Shown: positions 35,825 through 44,592, numbered from the stretch's first letter. The stretch: 64,000 bases of DNA from Bacillus sp. FJAT-49711 (GCF_018343715.1 NZ_JAGYPL010000002.1:336404-400403); one strand, 5' to 3'. Made by a program: numbers and translations. Notes: a model not told the origin generated them from the sequence alone.

Positions 35825-35945
35825 TAACTCTTATGAAGAGAGGCGGAGGGACTGGCCCTGTGAAGCCTCGGCAACCATTGAATAATATTTTTTATTCAAA
35901 CGGTGCCAATTCCAGCAGATTTTTTTTGAATCTGATATATAAGAG
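35825..35945 (+). ncRNA. SAM-I riboswitch (S-box leader)
   Basis: The S-box core is clear: AGAGAGGCGGAGGGACTGGC, then CCTGTGAAGCCTCGGCAACC, a P3 hairpin (TTGAATAATATT with its complement), and ACGGTGCCAATTCCAGCAGA. The closing P1 strand AGAGG at 35942-35946 can pair upstream (CTCTT at 35828-35832). Directs transcription termination at high S-adenosylmethionine. Confidence 0.95.
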
Positions 35946-35973
35946 GCTAAGCTTAAATATTTATTAAAAGCAG

Positions 35974-36003
35974 AGACCTCTTATTGTCAAGGGGTCTTTT
36001 TCT
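35974..36003 (+). terminator. S-box expression-platform terminator
   Basis: AGACCTC pairs with AGGGGTCT-type sequence (AGACC 35974-35978 with GGTCT 35993-35997), followed by TTTTTCTT. The left arm CCTCTT can alternatively pair with AAGAGG at 35941-35946 as an antiterminator. Confidence 0.85.
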
Positions 36004-36127
36004 TGTATATCGGGAAATAAAAGGAGTTGAAGTCACAGGGAAAAAGCAGTGATAGGCTATGAGAAACTTCAGAATTAGGTGTTAATACAAAAGAGGTACA
36101 ATAAAAAATGAAATGGAGTGTTTTAAA

Positions 36128-36580
36128 ATGGCAATCGCTCAATTGTTGAAAGTGAAAACAGAAGGAAAATGGAATCACGGTTTGCAAACATCAATTTCAA
36201 TCAGGGATTTTGAAAAAATCACAGTCGATGAACCAGTTAATCTAGGAGGTACAGATGAAGGACCAAATCCGGTTGAATTGGTACTTGCAGGACTATCAAG
36301 TTGTGCTTCTGTTATGATTGCATTGATCGCAAAAGAACAGAACTTTTCCTATTCCGGCGTTGACTTCAAAAACGAAGGGACATTGGATCTCCGCGGTTTG
36401 CAAGGTGTGGAAGGCGTTTCGCCTCATTTCCAATCCATTCAATTCGACGTCGTGATCAACACAGAAGAAAGCGATGAAAGAATACAAACATTGAAAGCTG
36501 AAGTAGAAAGAAGATGCCCGGTTTTAAATCTTCTAGCGGATGCAGGTGTTCAAGTCGACGGAAACTGGAAAAAAGCTTAA
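36128..36580 (+). CDS. OsmC family protein under S-box control
   Basis: OsmC/Ohr-fold protein of 150 residues. The two conserved Cys that reduce peroxides in the family are present as GLSSCASVMIALIAKEQ (near residue 58) and RRCPVLNLLADAG (near 131). The ATG at 36128 follows GGAGT at nine bases; the ATG at 36113 lacks a site. It is the first gene after the SAM riboswitch, so it should be expressed when S-adenosylmethionine is low. That suggests a role with sulfur compounds or organic hydroperoxides formed during sulfur starvation; this is inference. A short hairpin follows the stop. Confidence 0.88.
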   Translation: MAIAQLLKVKTEGKWNHGLQTSISIRDFEKITVDEPVNLGGTDEGPNPVELVLAGLSSCASVMIALIAKEQNFSYSGVDFKNEGTLDLRGLQGVEGVSPHFQSIQFDVVINTEESDERIQTLKAEVERRCPVLNLLADAGVQVDGNWKKA

Positions 36581-36640
36581 CTCTATGACAGTCAGAACCG
36601 CTAATACAGCAGTTCTTTCTCCTATATTGGAAATAGTGCT

Positions 36641-36695
36641 AGGCACTTAAACAACTCTGAATGTTCAAAATTGTACCAGAGTTGTTTGAGTGCCT
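36641..36695. repeat. Perfect-type palindromic hairpin element
   Basis: AGGCACTTAAACAACTCTG (36641-36659) and CAGAGTTGTTTGAGTGCCT (36677-36695) pair at 18 of 19 positions with a 17-base loop, followed by a second small palindrome (AGTGCCTGGCACT, 36689-36701). It lies between convergent OsmC and YerD genes and shares GCACTTAAACA with the hairpin at 26808-26866. Possibly a repeated extragenic palindrome that also terminates transcription. Confidence 0.75.
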
Positions 36696-36710
36696 GGCAC
36701 TCAAACAAAT

Positions 36711-38309
36711 TCAAACAATTTGTTTTTGAATTGCTTTAAGGATGCTCTCTAGGGGATAGACGATTCCTTTGTCATCTTTATACATGATATTTTTAGGAGA
36801 AAAGTGGACAGGTGATTCGAGTCCGGCTGCTGCTGAAATGCGAAATAGTCCTTTTCGTAATGTGATTAAGTAGTTTGCAGTACGATACTTTTTTTCATCA
36901 ATGACTAAGGCCTTCTGTAAATCGGGATCTGTAGTGGCAACTCCGACAGGACAAATATTGGATTGGCATTTCAATGTTTGGATACAGCCAACTGAAATCA
37001 TAAAACCACGTGCAATATTGATTAAATCTGCTCCCATCGCTAGAGCAACTGCTATGCGATCAGGTGTAAAAAGCTTCCCGGAAGCGATGATTTTCACTCG
37101 ATCTCGAACCCCGTATTTGTTTAAGGTGCATACAAGAATAGATAGGGCAGACTTAAGAGGCAATCCTACACTGTCAATTAGCTCTTGATATGAAGCGCCC
37201 GTTCCTCCCTCGCCGCCATCGACTGTAATAAAATCGGGACCTTTTCCTGTCTCTTTCATATACTTGGCGAGTTCTTCAGCGCTATCATTACTACCAACTA
37301 CAATTTTTATTCCAACTGGCTTTCCTGTGTGCGCACGGATCTTTTCTATGAATTCACACATAGATACGACATTATCAAATTGGTGAAAGCGGTTTGGGCT
37401 ATCTACGGCTTTGTATGGCACAACTTTACGAATATCGGCAATTTCGGGATTGACCTTTTCAGCGTCAATATGGCCACCGCGTGTTTTTGCTCCTTGCGCT
37501 AATTTTAATTCAAATGCTTTTATTTGTGGAATTTCACTTTTCCTTTTTAATTCATCCCAGTCTAAATCTCCATTTTCATCACGGATTCCAAATAAGGCAG
37601 GACCAATTTGCATGATAATACCAACCCCGCCCTCTAAATGATAAGGAGATAGTCCGCCTTCACCAGTATTCATCCATGTTCCTTTCGCAATCGCCAATCC
37701 TTTTGATAGTGCTGTTATCGCATTTTTTCCAAGCGCCCCATAACTCATAGCAGACATCCCAATAAGCCCCTTGAGTACAAAAGGATGCTCAGTATTGGGG
37801 CCAATGACAACTGCATCGTCATCATGAAGTAAATAAGCAGATGATTCATCTTCTTCCCATTTTTCCTCCCTCTGGGTAAAGAGGGGGTCTTTGATTAACA
37901 AATATCGTTTCGTTAATGCAAGTATGTTTTCATCCATCTTCATTTCTTCATTAAGTTTTGGGAACATGTCATTTCTCACATAATAACCTTCTTCTTCAAA
38001 ATTACGTTTAGAACCGAAACCAACTACATCCCGTTTATATTTTGCACTTTTGACGATATGTTCATAATCGTCCCTTGAAAATGGTCTTCCTTCTGTATCA
38101 CTATTGAACCAATATTGTCGAAATTCGGGGCCGATTTTTTCCAAAAAATATCTTACCCTACCCAGGAAAGGATAATTTCTTAAAATGGAATGCATTTTCT
38201 GTTTTCGGTCAAACATTAATAAAAGTAAAATCGATATAATCAGTCCGAAGAGTACAATTCCGATTAGGAAAAAACTTATAATAATCAAAAGGCTTGCGAT
38301 AAAATTCAT
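36711..38309 (-). CDS. yerD: FMN-binding glutamate synthase-like protein (YerD type)
   Basis: Membrane-anchored protein of 532 residues. An N-terminal hydrophobic helix (about 5-30) is followed by a GltS/GltB-like FMN barrel: LKGLIGMSAMSYGALGKNAI near 180, GEGGLSPYH, FITVDGGEGGTGASYQEL near 360, and the Cys-containing segment QTLKCQSNICPVGVATTDP that in glutamate synthase binds a 3Fe-4S cluster. It lacks the glutaminase domain of GltB. B. subtilis YerD has the same layout and no known function. The ATG at 38309 is seven bases from GAGGTGG; the earlier ATG overlaps that site. Confidence 0.88.
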   Translation of the reverse strand: MNFIASLLIIISFFLIGIVLFGLIISILLLLMFDRKQKMHSILRNYPFLGRVRYFLEKIGPEFRQYWFNSDTEGRPFSRDDYEHIVKSAKYKRDVVGFGSKRNFEEEGYYVRNDMFPKLNEEMKMDENILALTKRYLLIKDPLFTQREEKWEEDESSAYLLHDDDAVVIGPNTEHPFVLKGLIGMSAMSYGALGKNAITALSKGLAIAKGTWMNTGEGGLSPYHLEGGVGIIMQIGPALFGIRDENGDLDWDELKRKSEIPQIKAFELKLAQGAKTRGGHIDAEKVNPEIADIRKVVPYKAVDSPNRFHQFDNVVSMCEFIEKIRAHTGKPVGIKIVVGSNDSAEELAKYMKETGKGPDFITVDGGEGGTGASYQELIDSVGLPLKSALSILVCTLNKYGVRDRVKIIASGKLFTPDRIAVALAMGADLINIARGFMISVGCIQTLKCQSNICPVGVATTDPDLQKALVIDEKKYRTANYLITLRKGLFRISAAAGLESPVHFSPKNIMYKDDKGIVYPLESILKAIQKQIV

Positions 38310-38508
38310 ATTTTCCCACCTCATAATGGCTAAAATGACCTAATATTAATATCATCTATGCAAATGGATTTATACAGTTATTAAGCATATTCCTGTGTTA
38401 TGGAAATTATGAAGGTGAAGGAAGGAGTTTCATGGTTTCCCTAGAATAAAAAATATGTTACGTGAATTTAGACTCTTGTAAGAGAATCTATGAAAAGTGG
38501 GGAGGGAA

Positions 38509-38820
38509 ATGAAAGTGAGCAAATTTGCATTGTTTGGTAAACTCTCAGCAAAAGATGGCCAACGCGACGTACTAGTCAATATATTATTGCAGGCTGCAGA
38601 TTCGATGCGGCAGCTAGAGGACTGTGAAATGTATCTTGTGAATATTTCCCCAGAAGATCCCAATTCGGTGTTTGTTTATGAGGTTTGGATTGATGAAAGT
38701 GCCCACCAAGCATCTTTATCACTAGAAGCAGCACAAGCATTAATCCAACAAGCAAAACCAATTATCGCAGGAATGGAGAGAATCGCTACACTTTCACCAA
38801 AAGGTGGGAAAGGGATATAA
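38509..38820 (+). CDS. ABM-domain monooxygenase-like protein (putative quinol monooxygenase)
   Basis: Small ferredoxin-like fold protein of about 103 residues. It matches the antibiotic-biosynthesis-monooxygenase family (FALFGKLSAKDGQRDVLVNIL; DPNSVFVYEVWIDESAHQASL). It lacks the N/W/H triad of IsdG, so haem degradation is not expected; YgiN/LsrG-like quinol or signal oxidation is possible. Two starts fit the GGGGAGGG site (ATG 38509 or GTG 38515). Confidence 0.82.
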   Translation: MKVSKFALFGKLSAKDGQRDVLVNILLQAADSMRQLEDCEMYLVNISPEDPNSVFVYEVWIDESAHQASLSLEAAQALIQQAKPIIAGMERIATLSPKGGKGI

Positions 38821-38873
38821 GCTTTTGGTTATTTTTACACGACTATACTTTTCAATAATGGTGATGACTTGTT

Positions 38874-39287
38874 ATGGCTGCATTTAAGAAGAGTAAAAAC
38901 TCTAATCCCGAACAAGTATCTGAGTATATGTCCAACCTAGAGCATCCACTAAAAAGGGAAATAGAGGAAGTTAGAAATATTATTTTAAGTGCTAACAATC
39001 AATTTACTGAACACATAAAATGGAATGCTCCGAGCTTCCAATATAAGAATGAAGATAGGGTTACCTTTAATCTTCATGGTAAAGGCTTTTTTAGATTGAT
39101 TTTTCATTGCGGTGCAAAGGTGAAAGAAAACAACGTGAAAGAATCTTTCTTAAATGATTCGACTAGTCTATTAGAATGGGTTTCCAATGATAGGGCAATC
39201 GTAAAGTTTTCTGATATGAATGATGTAAAAGAAAAGAAAGATAAACTTGTAGAAGTAATAAATAAGTGGATAGAAGTTACGTTTTAG
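38874..39287 (+). CDS. DUF1801 domain protein (YdhG-like)
   Basis: Soluble protein of 137 residues of the DUF1801/YdhG family: EHPLKREIEEVRNIILSANNQFTEHIKWNAPSF, then TFNLHGKGFFRLIFHCGAKVK. Function is not established; some relatives are called iron chaperone-like by homology to frataxin-type folds, which I cannot confirm. The next gene (YdeI-like) is often its neighbour in Bacilli. Confidence 0.82.
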   Translation: MAAFKKSKNSNPEQVSEYMSNLEHPLKREIEEVRNIILSANNQFTEHIKWNAPSFQYKNEDRVTFNLHGKGFFRLIFHCGAKVKENNVKESFLNDSTSLLEWVSNDRAIVKFSDMNDVKEKKDKLVEVINKWIEVTF

Positions 39288-39320
39288 TATTATATTAAGA
39301 AAAATTATTGGGGATATAAA

Positions 39321-39989
39321 ATGTCGAAAACAATCGTAGAAAAACTAAACTTAAAAAAGTATGAGGAAGTAGCAGTATTGAATTATCCTGAAGGTGCAGA
39401 TTATTTAATAGAGTTGGATCATTACGATACGAAACTCAAAAAAAGTAAATATGATTTAATTTTTGCGTTCGTACTGGATATGGATTCTTTTAAAAAGCTT
39501 ATTTACGAAGTGATTGAAATGAATTTTTTAAATAAAAACGGTTACATTTTTTTAGCGTATCCTAAAAAGGGGAATAAAGTATATCCTACTTTTATCCATA
39601 GGGATGAAATATTCTCGGGCATTGGTGTAGACGAACATGGTTATGTTGGAACAAGTAATATAAAATTTGCGCGTATGGTAGGTTTAGATGATGTGTTTAC
39701 AGTTGTTGGTCTTAAGGAGGATGCTGTAGGCAAGAATAAAACATCTGCAAAAGCAAGTCAACGTGTTGATGATTATATAGAAGAGGTTCCGAATATAGAA
39801 AAAGATTTACAAGATACACCGGATTTACTTGCCTTTTTTCAGACGCTCACTCCAGGATACCAAAAAGATTGGGCCCGGCATGTGTATAGTGCAAAACAAG
39901 AAACAACAAGAAACAAGCGACGCGAAGAAATGAAAAAGATTCTTTCAGCAGGTTATAAAAGTAGGGAATTGTATCGAAGAGATTATTAA
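39321..39989 (+). CDS. YdeI/OmpD-associated (OmdA) family protein
   Basis: Protein of 222 residues. The N-terminal half resembles DUF3052-type sequences (EKLNLKKYEEVAVLNYPEG; DLIFAFVLDMDSFKKLI). The C-terminal half is the OmdA domain: TPDLLAFFQTLTPGYQKDWA, then HVYSAKQETTRNKRREEMKKIL. The family has been linked to protection against cationic peptides and bacteriocins, but activity is unproven. A structured repeat begins four bases after its stop. Confidence 0.8.
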   Translation: MSKTIVEKLNLKKYEEVAVLNYPEGADYLIELDHYDTKLKKSKYDLIFAFVLDMDSFKKLIYEVIEMNFLNKNGYIFLAYPKKGNKVYPTFIHRDEIFSGIGVDEHGYVGTSNIKFARMVGLDDVFTVVGLKEDAVGKNKTSAKASQRVDDYIEEVPNIEKDLQDTPDLLAFFQTLTPGYQKDWARHVYSAKQETTRNKRREEMKKILSAGYKSRELYRRDY

Positions 39990-39992
39990 TTT

Positions 39993-40237
39993 AAAAAGAG
40001 ACCAGGACATAACTATTTCCGACAAAGATAAATCCGAACAATGGGTTGTTTAGTGTATATACCCGCTTCGGAAATATACTTCGCTTTCCGTGGGCGGCTG
40101 GCGAGCCTCCTCGCTCGTCCCGTGCGGCGGGGTCTCACCTATGCCTTCCTCCCACAGGAGTCTTCGTATATTTCCTCCGCTAAGTTAGATCATGGTTCGG
40201 TCTTTAGGTTTGATTGTTTTAGTTATGTCCCAGCCTC
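39993..40237. repeat. ~245-bp structured intergenic repeat, copy 1
   Basis: It starts AAAAAGAGACCAGGACATAACT and ends AGTTATGTCCCAGCCTC, forming imperfect terminal inverted repeats. The interior includes CTTTCCGTGGGCGGCTGGCG and GAGCCTCCTCGCTCGTCC, much more GC-rich than the surroundings. Copy 2 at 48740-48989 is the reverse complement. Internal pairs such as CGAACAAT/ATTGTTCG-type arms suggest the whole element folds as one long hairpin. No ORF of its own is credible. MITE-like or REP-like element. Confidence 0.9.
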
Positions 40238-40289
40238 ATTTATCTGAAATGCCTTCAATATACAGATAAAGGTATTTATTTTTGTATAA

Positions 40290-40715
40290 TTAGACCTTTG
40301 ATTCCGAATACACTTTAAGCATTTCTTCTACACTAATACCATTAATTTTCATTCCTTTTACATTACACATGTTAATTTCCACGTTTTCTAAGTTACAATC
40401 AGTAATCGTGCTGTCATTAAGGTTGCAGTTTTCAAACTTGAGCGGCCTTTGTTTGGCGTCACGATCATAATTTGGGTGGCCCTCAAGCGGCAAACCAATA
40501 TTATGAATATATGCGCCTCCTAATTGGGCTCCATCGATTTCAACGTCACTAAGATTAGCATCATTTATGACTAATTTACTTAAATTGGCATTTACTATTT
40601 TCGTCTCTGATAAATCAACGTTTTCGAAATAAAGCTTATGTCCGAGTATGCAAGTAAAAGTAGAAGTAGAGATGTCAGCCATATTCAATTCTTGTTTTTG
40701 ATTTTGTAGATTCAT
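40290..40715 (-). CDS. Pentapeptide-repeat protein
   Basis: Protein of 141 residues with A(D/N)LxX-type repeats: NVDLSETKIVNANLSKLVIN, then DANLSDVEIDGAQLGGAYI and FENCNLNDSTITDCNLENVE. These form a right-handed quadrilateral helix. Some such proteins (Qnr, MfpA) mimic DNA, others have no known role. The ATG at 40715 is nine bases from AAAGGA; the ATG at 40724 abuts it. Confidence 0.82.
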   Translation of the reverse strand: MNLQNQKQELNMADISTSTFTCILGHKLYFENVDLSETKIVNANLSKLVINDANLSDVEIDGAQLGGAYIHNIGLPLEGHPNYDRDAKQRPLKFENCNLNDSTITDCNLENVEINMCNVKGMKINGISVEEMLKVYSESKV

Positions 40716-40745
40716 TATTATCATTCCTTTTATTAAAAGTTTTTT

Positions 40746-41095
40746 TCAAACATCACATTCAACACTACACATATTTCCGTCTATATCATAGAAGTCTAAA
40801 AACTTATATCCTCCTTCCTCATCTTGAACATTATGCTTTTTCAACTGCTTGCAAAACTGCTTAATATTTTTAGCTTGAAAACCTACGACACTTTGTAAGA
40901 CGCCATTTTTAGTGAAATTTGCGTTTGTATCATCATCGCGATAGAAAAGCATCTGTCCAGACGGTAAGTTTACTTGCGCGAGCTTTTCTTCTTTGCTATG
41001 CCAAATATAGGGAAAACTAGAACTTCGGTATACCACTTAATGGATGCCGGTATATCTTTCACTGGAAAAGTATTATATAAAATCTTTTCAATCAA
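40746..41095 (-). pseudogene. VOC (glyoxalase/bleomycin resistance) family protein, frameshifted
   Basis: On the minus strand a TTG at 41095 behind AAAAAGGA starts LIEKILYNTFPVKDIPASIK, then WYTEVL. One base later in register (near 41017) the text resumes as FPYIWHSKEEKLAQVNLPSG, then QMLFYRDDD and ends KFLDFYDIDGNMCSVECDV. Adding one G (CTAGG for CTAG) restores a 116-residue VOC-fold protein with GFPYIW at the joint. The gene directly follows the GyrI-like gene. Either a one-base deletion or a sequencing error. Confidence 0.82.
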
Positions 41096-41099
41096 TTTT

Positions 41100-41735
41100 T
41101 TAGTCCTTTTTCTCAATTTCAACACTTACTACCGTTTTACACTTTTCTGGCGGATAACAGCCCATCGCTGGAAGTATATAGATTTCTCGATGTGCACCTT
41201 TTACCTGGTATCCTTTCACCTCCAAATCTTCTTTTATAATTTGAAGGGTTTCCTGCGTATTTTTATAATCGCCGACATGAAGTCTTTGAGCACATAAAGT
41301 TGGGCTGTATTTCTTGAATGTAATAGTAGGAAGCTCTTTAACCCGTAAATTCTTTTTAACCCGCTCCATTGCTCTATCGAACATTTCATCTGTCACGCAG
41401 TCAGCCACAAGCATCATTTGGTCAACGCTCCATTTATCACTTTCAACTGCTTTATGCCATACAATTTCTGGGGGCATTAACTTAAATTTGTACTCCAGTT
41501 CCTTTCTCGTTATCTGTTTAATTTGATTCACAACCTTCCAAGCAAGCCACTTTTCATCTTTTGGCTCAGGTCTTCCATCCCAATTCATATCATAGGAAGT
41601 AACCATACTTTGTGAAACGTACTTTAATTCTGGTAATAATTGAATAACTGTTGTTTGAGGCTTTAGTTGATATATTTCTCGGTAGATTTTTCTGTGGTCA
41701 TGTGTTTTAAGAGTTTTGGATTCAAGTTTTTGCAA
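41100..41735 (-). CDS. GyrI-like small-molecule-binding domain protein
   Basis: Soluble protein of 211 residues of the GyrI-like family. Recognisable segments are DMNWDGRPEPKDEKWLAWK, PPEIVWHKAVESDKWSVDQMM and the C-terminal KGAHREIYILPAMGCYPPEK. Such domains bind cationic hydrophobic compounds and occur alone or fused to regulators. No DNA-binding domain is visible here. It is followed closely by the broken VOC gene. Confidence 0.82.
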   Translation of the reverse strand: MQKLESKTLKTHDHRKIYREIYQLKPQTTVIQLLPELKYVSQSMVTSYDMNWDGRPEPKDEKWLAWKVVNQIKQITRKELEYKFKLMPPEIVWHKAVESDKWSVDQMMLVADCVTDEMFDRAMERVKKNLRVKELPTITFKKYSPTLCAQRLHVGDYKNTQETLQIIKEDLEVKGYQVKGAHREIYILPAMGCYPPEKCKTVVSVEIEKKD

Positions 41736-41997
41736 GTAAATAACCCCCTTAATAAAATTCTTGTAAACTCTTATATATTAATAGTGGTAAAATAGTCGTA
41801 TATGCGGCTATAATGGCTAGGTGTATGTTTCATTCATAATTTGTTTTCTTGATTGATAGGAGAAAGTCCTCTATTTATTAAAATTTTTTGCGAATGCTTT
41901 TATATAGTGCTGCCTCTTTCTATGAAACTCGTAGAATAAAATGAATGAAGTTAAGTATGTAAACGGATACGAAGTGATTTGGAATGGATGGTGTCCA

Positions 41998-43161
41998 ATG
42001 AAGGTAAAAATCTCTATGTTCTATTTATTTCTATATCTTGGCATGGGAAGTTTTATGCCGTTCATGAGTTTATTCTTATCAGAGCGGGGGTTTGATGGTG
42101 CCACAATTGGAGTCATTCTTGGGGCAGGATCGTTAACTGGAATCATTGCCCAGCCGGTATTCGGTCTTATTAACGATGCTGCAAAAGATTATCGGACACT
42201 GTTGAAGGTTTCTACCTTTCTATCGGCCATTGTCGCGTTCGGTTATATATTTAGCGAGTCGTTTATCCCAATGATTCTTACAGCTATTGTTTTTTCGTTT
42301 ATCAATACGCCGGCTGGGACTATAGTCGACGCTATTGCAGTTGAAAAAGGTCCATCATTCGGGTTCACTTACGGTCAGGTACGTTTATGGGGGGCATTCG
42401 GTTTTGCTGTTGTCACAGTGATAGCTGGGTATGTATACAATTCGATCGGCTATCAATATAGCTTTATTGCATTCGCAATATTTGCCATTATTATGTTTTT
42501 GCTCATGTTTACTTTTCCAAAAATGGAGAGGCCGAAAAAAGCCGAAATACTGGGAAAAGAAGGGGTAGGAGCATTATTTCGGAATCGTCACTTTATTTTT
42601 TTCTTGATCATTACAATGGTGATTTCAGGAACGGTTACGATGAATTTTAGTTATTTGCCTATTTACTTCCAAAAGTTGAATTATCCAGTCGATCTAGTTG
42701 GTTGGAATTTTACGATTGCGGCGATTGTCGAGATACCATTATTCTGGCTCTCGGCAAAACTTATTCGTCGCATTGGCTTGTTTCCAATGCTCGTACTCGG
42801 CACATTATCGTACGCGATTAAATATATTGTGATGGGGTTTACGCCGCCCGTCGGTATTGTCTTGTCTGTGCAAGTGTTAGATGGTATCGCATTTGCTTTT
42901 TACTTTAGTTCGGTCGTCGAGATTGTAAATTTAATGGCGCCAAGACATGCAAAAGCAACCGCACAAACTATGTTTGCAGCCGCAGGCGGTCTTGCAGGAA
43001 TTGCAGGGAACGTAATCGGAGGTCTGATCGTTGACTACCAAGGGCCGCAATTTTTGTTCTGGATGATGGGTTGTATTATATGCGTGGGAATTTTATTTTT
43101 CATCTTCTTTCCTAAAAAAGGTAGCTATCGTTTGCCGACAGGCAGTGCAGGAGCAGCTTAG
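41998..43161 (+). CDS. MFS transporter (MFS_1-like / LacY-like subfamily)
   Basis: Twelve-helix membrane transporter of about 387 residues. GSFMPFMSLFLSERGFDGAT near the start, QPVFGLINDAAKDYR (the loop 2-3 motif), GFTYGQVRLWGAFGFAVVTV, and QTMFAAAGGLAGIAGNVIGG near residue 345 are typical of the MFS_1-like family that includes nucleoside and sugar proton symporters. The frame is open from an ATG at 41941 that lacks a ribosome site; ATG 41998 follows GGATGGTG and begins at the first membrane helix. A perfect 14-bp terminator follows. Substrate unknown. Confidence 0.88.
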   Translation: MKVKISMFYLFLYLGMGSFMPFMSLFLSERGFDGATIGVILGAGSLTGIIAQPVFGLINDAAKDYRTLLKVSTFLSAIVAFGYIFSESFIPMILTAIVFSFINTPAGTIVDAIAVEKGPSFGFTYGQVRLWGAFGFAVVTVIAGYVYNSIGYQYSFIAFAIFAIIMFLLMFTFPKMERPKKAEILGKEGVGALFRNRHFIFFLIITMVISGTVTMNFSYLPIYFQKLNYPVDLVGWNFTIAAIVEIPLFWLSAKLIRRIGLFPMLVLGTLSYAIKYIVMGFTPPVGIVLSVQVLDGIAFAFYFSSVVEIVNLMAPRHAKATAQTMFAAAGGLAGIAGNVIGGLIVDYQGPQFLFWMMGCIICVGILFFIFFPKKGSYRLPTGSAGAA

Positions 43162-43171
43162 AACTTTTTAT

Positions 43172-43212
43172 AAAGCCAATTAACTTTATGCTTAGTTAAT
43201 TGGCTTTTTTAA
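43172..43212 (+). terminator. Terminator after the MFS gene
   Basis: AAAGCCAATTAACT (43172-43185) and AGTTAATTGGCTTT (43194-43207) form a perfect 14-bp stem followed by TTTTT. Confidence 0.92.
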
Positions 43213-43351
43213 TAGCTTTGCAAAGAACATGACGAATGACTTCATTCATAAATGACACAACATAGGAAAAGGAATGTCCCGTATTGAAACAACATTAAAA
43301 CTAGACTATGTGTTTTGTTGATAATGCTTTTTTCATACTTTCACTTATCAC

Positions 43352-43951
43352 TTGCTCATCCATAAAAATATTATATATACGAGTTTTTCGCAAATTCCAA
43401 GCTGGGTTGAAAATGATAAGTTAAGCTATAAGTGGTTGATGGAAGTGGCTAAGGATAAAAATGATAAAAAGGCGTTGAAGGATCTTCTTGAAGTCGGTGA
43501 ACCACCGTATTTAGAAGGATTTCAACATGGGTCTATTATTCGAAAATGGCAATTAAAATACATATCCATGTTTTATAATGGAGGAAATAAAAAATCGGCT
43601 GCCTTTTTTTCAGGTCTCAAGATTCTTCCCTAACCGACATATAATTCCCTAGTGAAAGGGTTCAAACTTTCATATTCGGAAAAAATGTTGGATGATATGA
43701 ATAGCTTTGACTTTTTTAAGGAAGTACCGTCACTCCAATTGCCTGTCTTGTTTATTCATGGTGGAAAGGAAAAGCATGTAATGCCTGAATTGATTCAAAA
43801 ATATTCCGAGCAGTTGGATGCCCCAGAAGGAAAGCCACTTCTTTGGGCGGATAAATCTTCCCATGCTTTTCATATAGATGACCCACGAGGAAATGAACGA
43901 AGGTTGATTGCACATCTTACTAGAAAGAAGGATCTTACTCATGCCTTATGA
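43352..43951 (+). pseudogene. Alpha/beta hydrolase remnant (N-terminus missing, internal stop)
   Basis: The first part reads SWVENDKLSYKWLMEVAKDK and is cut by an in-frame TAA at 43631-43633. The second, in the same frame, reads KGFKLSYSEKMLDDMNSFDF, then LPVLFIHGGKEKHVMPELI and ADKSSHAFHIDDPRG, the C-terminal half of an alpha/beta hydrolase with the catalytic His region. The N-terminal half with the nucleophile elbow is absent upstream (43213-43351 shows no coding sense). A decayed gene rather than a base-call artefact. Confidence 0.78.
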
Positions 43952-44468
43952 AATCAATAATGTTATGATTTCCGAAGTAGAAATTAAACGAAGAGTAATG
44001 GAATTAGCGGATGAAATAGAAAAGGATTTTAATCACGAACCTATTTTCTTGATTGTAGTCCTCAAAGGTTCGTTCGTATTTGCTGCAGATTTGATCCGTG
44101 AAATGAAAGGAGATATAAAAGTTGATTTTATCTCTGTTTCAAGCTATAGCGATCAAACAGAAACAACAGGGAAAGTCAGGCTTCTAAAAGATTTAGATGC
44201 GAATATTACAGATCAGAATGTAGTTGTAGTGGAAGACATCATCGACAGCGGTCTGACACTTCATTTCCTGCGCGATCATTTAAAGATGCATAAACCGAAG
44301 CATATTAAAATCTGCACTTTGTTGGATAAGCCGGAAAGAAGGAAGATTGACTTGCCCGTCGACTATGTTGGTTTCGTCATTCCGGATGAGTTCATTGTCG
44401 GCTACGGAATAGATTATGCTGAAAAGTATAGGAATTTACCCTATATTGCAACGGTGAAAGAAATATAA
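43941..44468 (+). CDS. hpt: Hypoxanthine phosphoribosyltransferase
   Basis: Purine salvage enzyme of 175 residues converting hypoxanthine or guanine with PRPP to IMP or GMP. The PRPP-binding motif VVVVEDIIDSGLTL is present near residue 100, with LIVVLKGSFVFAADL at the flexible-loop side and KVDFISVSSYSD. The ATG at 43941 follows AAGGA at nine bases and is preferred over upstream codons that belong to the decayed hydrolase. In most Bacilli hpt lies between tilS and ftsH; this copy stands alone, so it is probably a paralogue. Confidence 0.93.
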   Translation: MPYEINNVMISEVEIKRRVMELADEIEKDFNHEPIFLIVVLKGSFVFAADLIREMKGDIKVDFISVSSYSDQTETTGKVRLLKDLDANITDQNVVVVEDIIDSGLTLHFLRDHLKMHKPKHIKICTLLDKPERRKIDLPVDYVGFVIPDEFIVGYGIDYAEKYRNLPYIATVKEI

Positions 44469-44469
44469 G

Positions 44470-44494
44470 CCAACTGTCTTTCAGTTGGTTTTTT
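44470..44494 (+). terminator. Terminator after hpt
   Basis: CCAACTG and CAGTTGG enclose a five-base loop and are followed by TTTTTT. Confidence 0.88.
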
Positions 44495-44592
44495 GCTTTA
44501 TAAGGAATTCTTATGTATTTATATAATTATTATCAAATTTACTTATTACGAAATCCGTACTATCCTTAAGGTGAACCAAGGAGGTGCGGGGT

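Noticed and set aside
40041..40247. 68-codon open frame inside repeat copy 1, with a similar one on the other strand at 48659-48928
   Set aside because: Both come from the GC-rich interior of the same intergenic repeat, lack a ribosome site and differ between copies at their ends.
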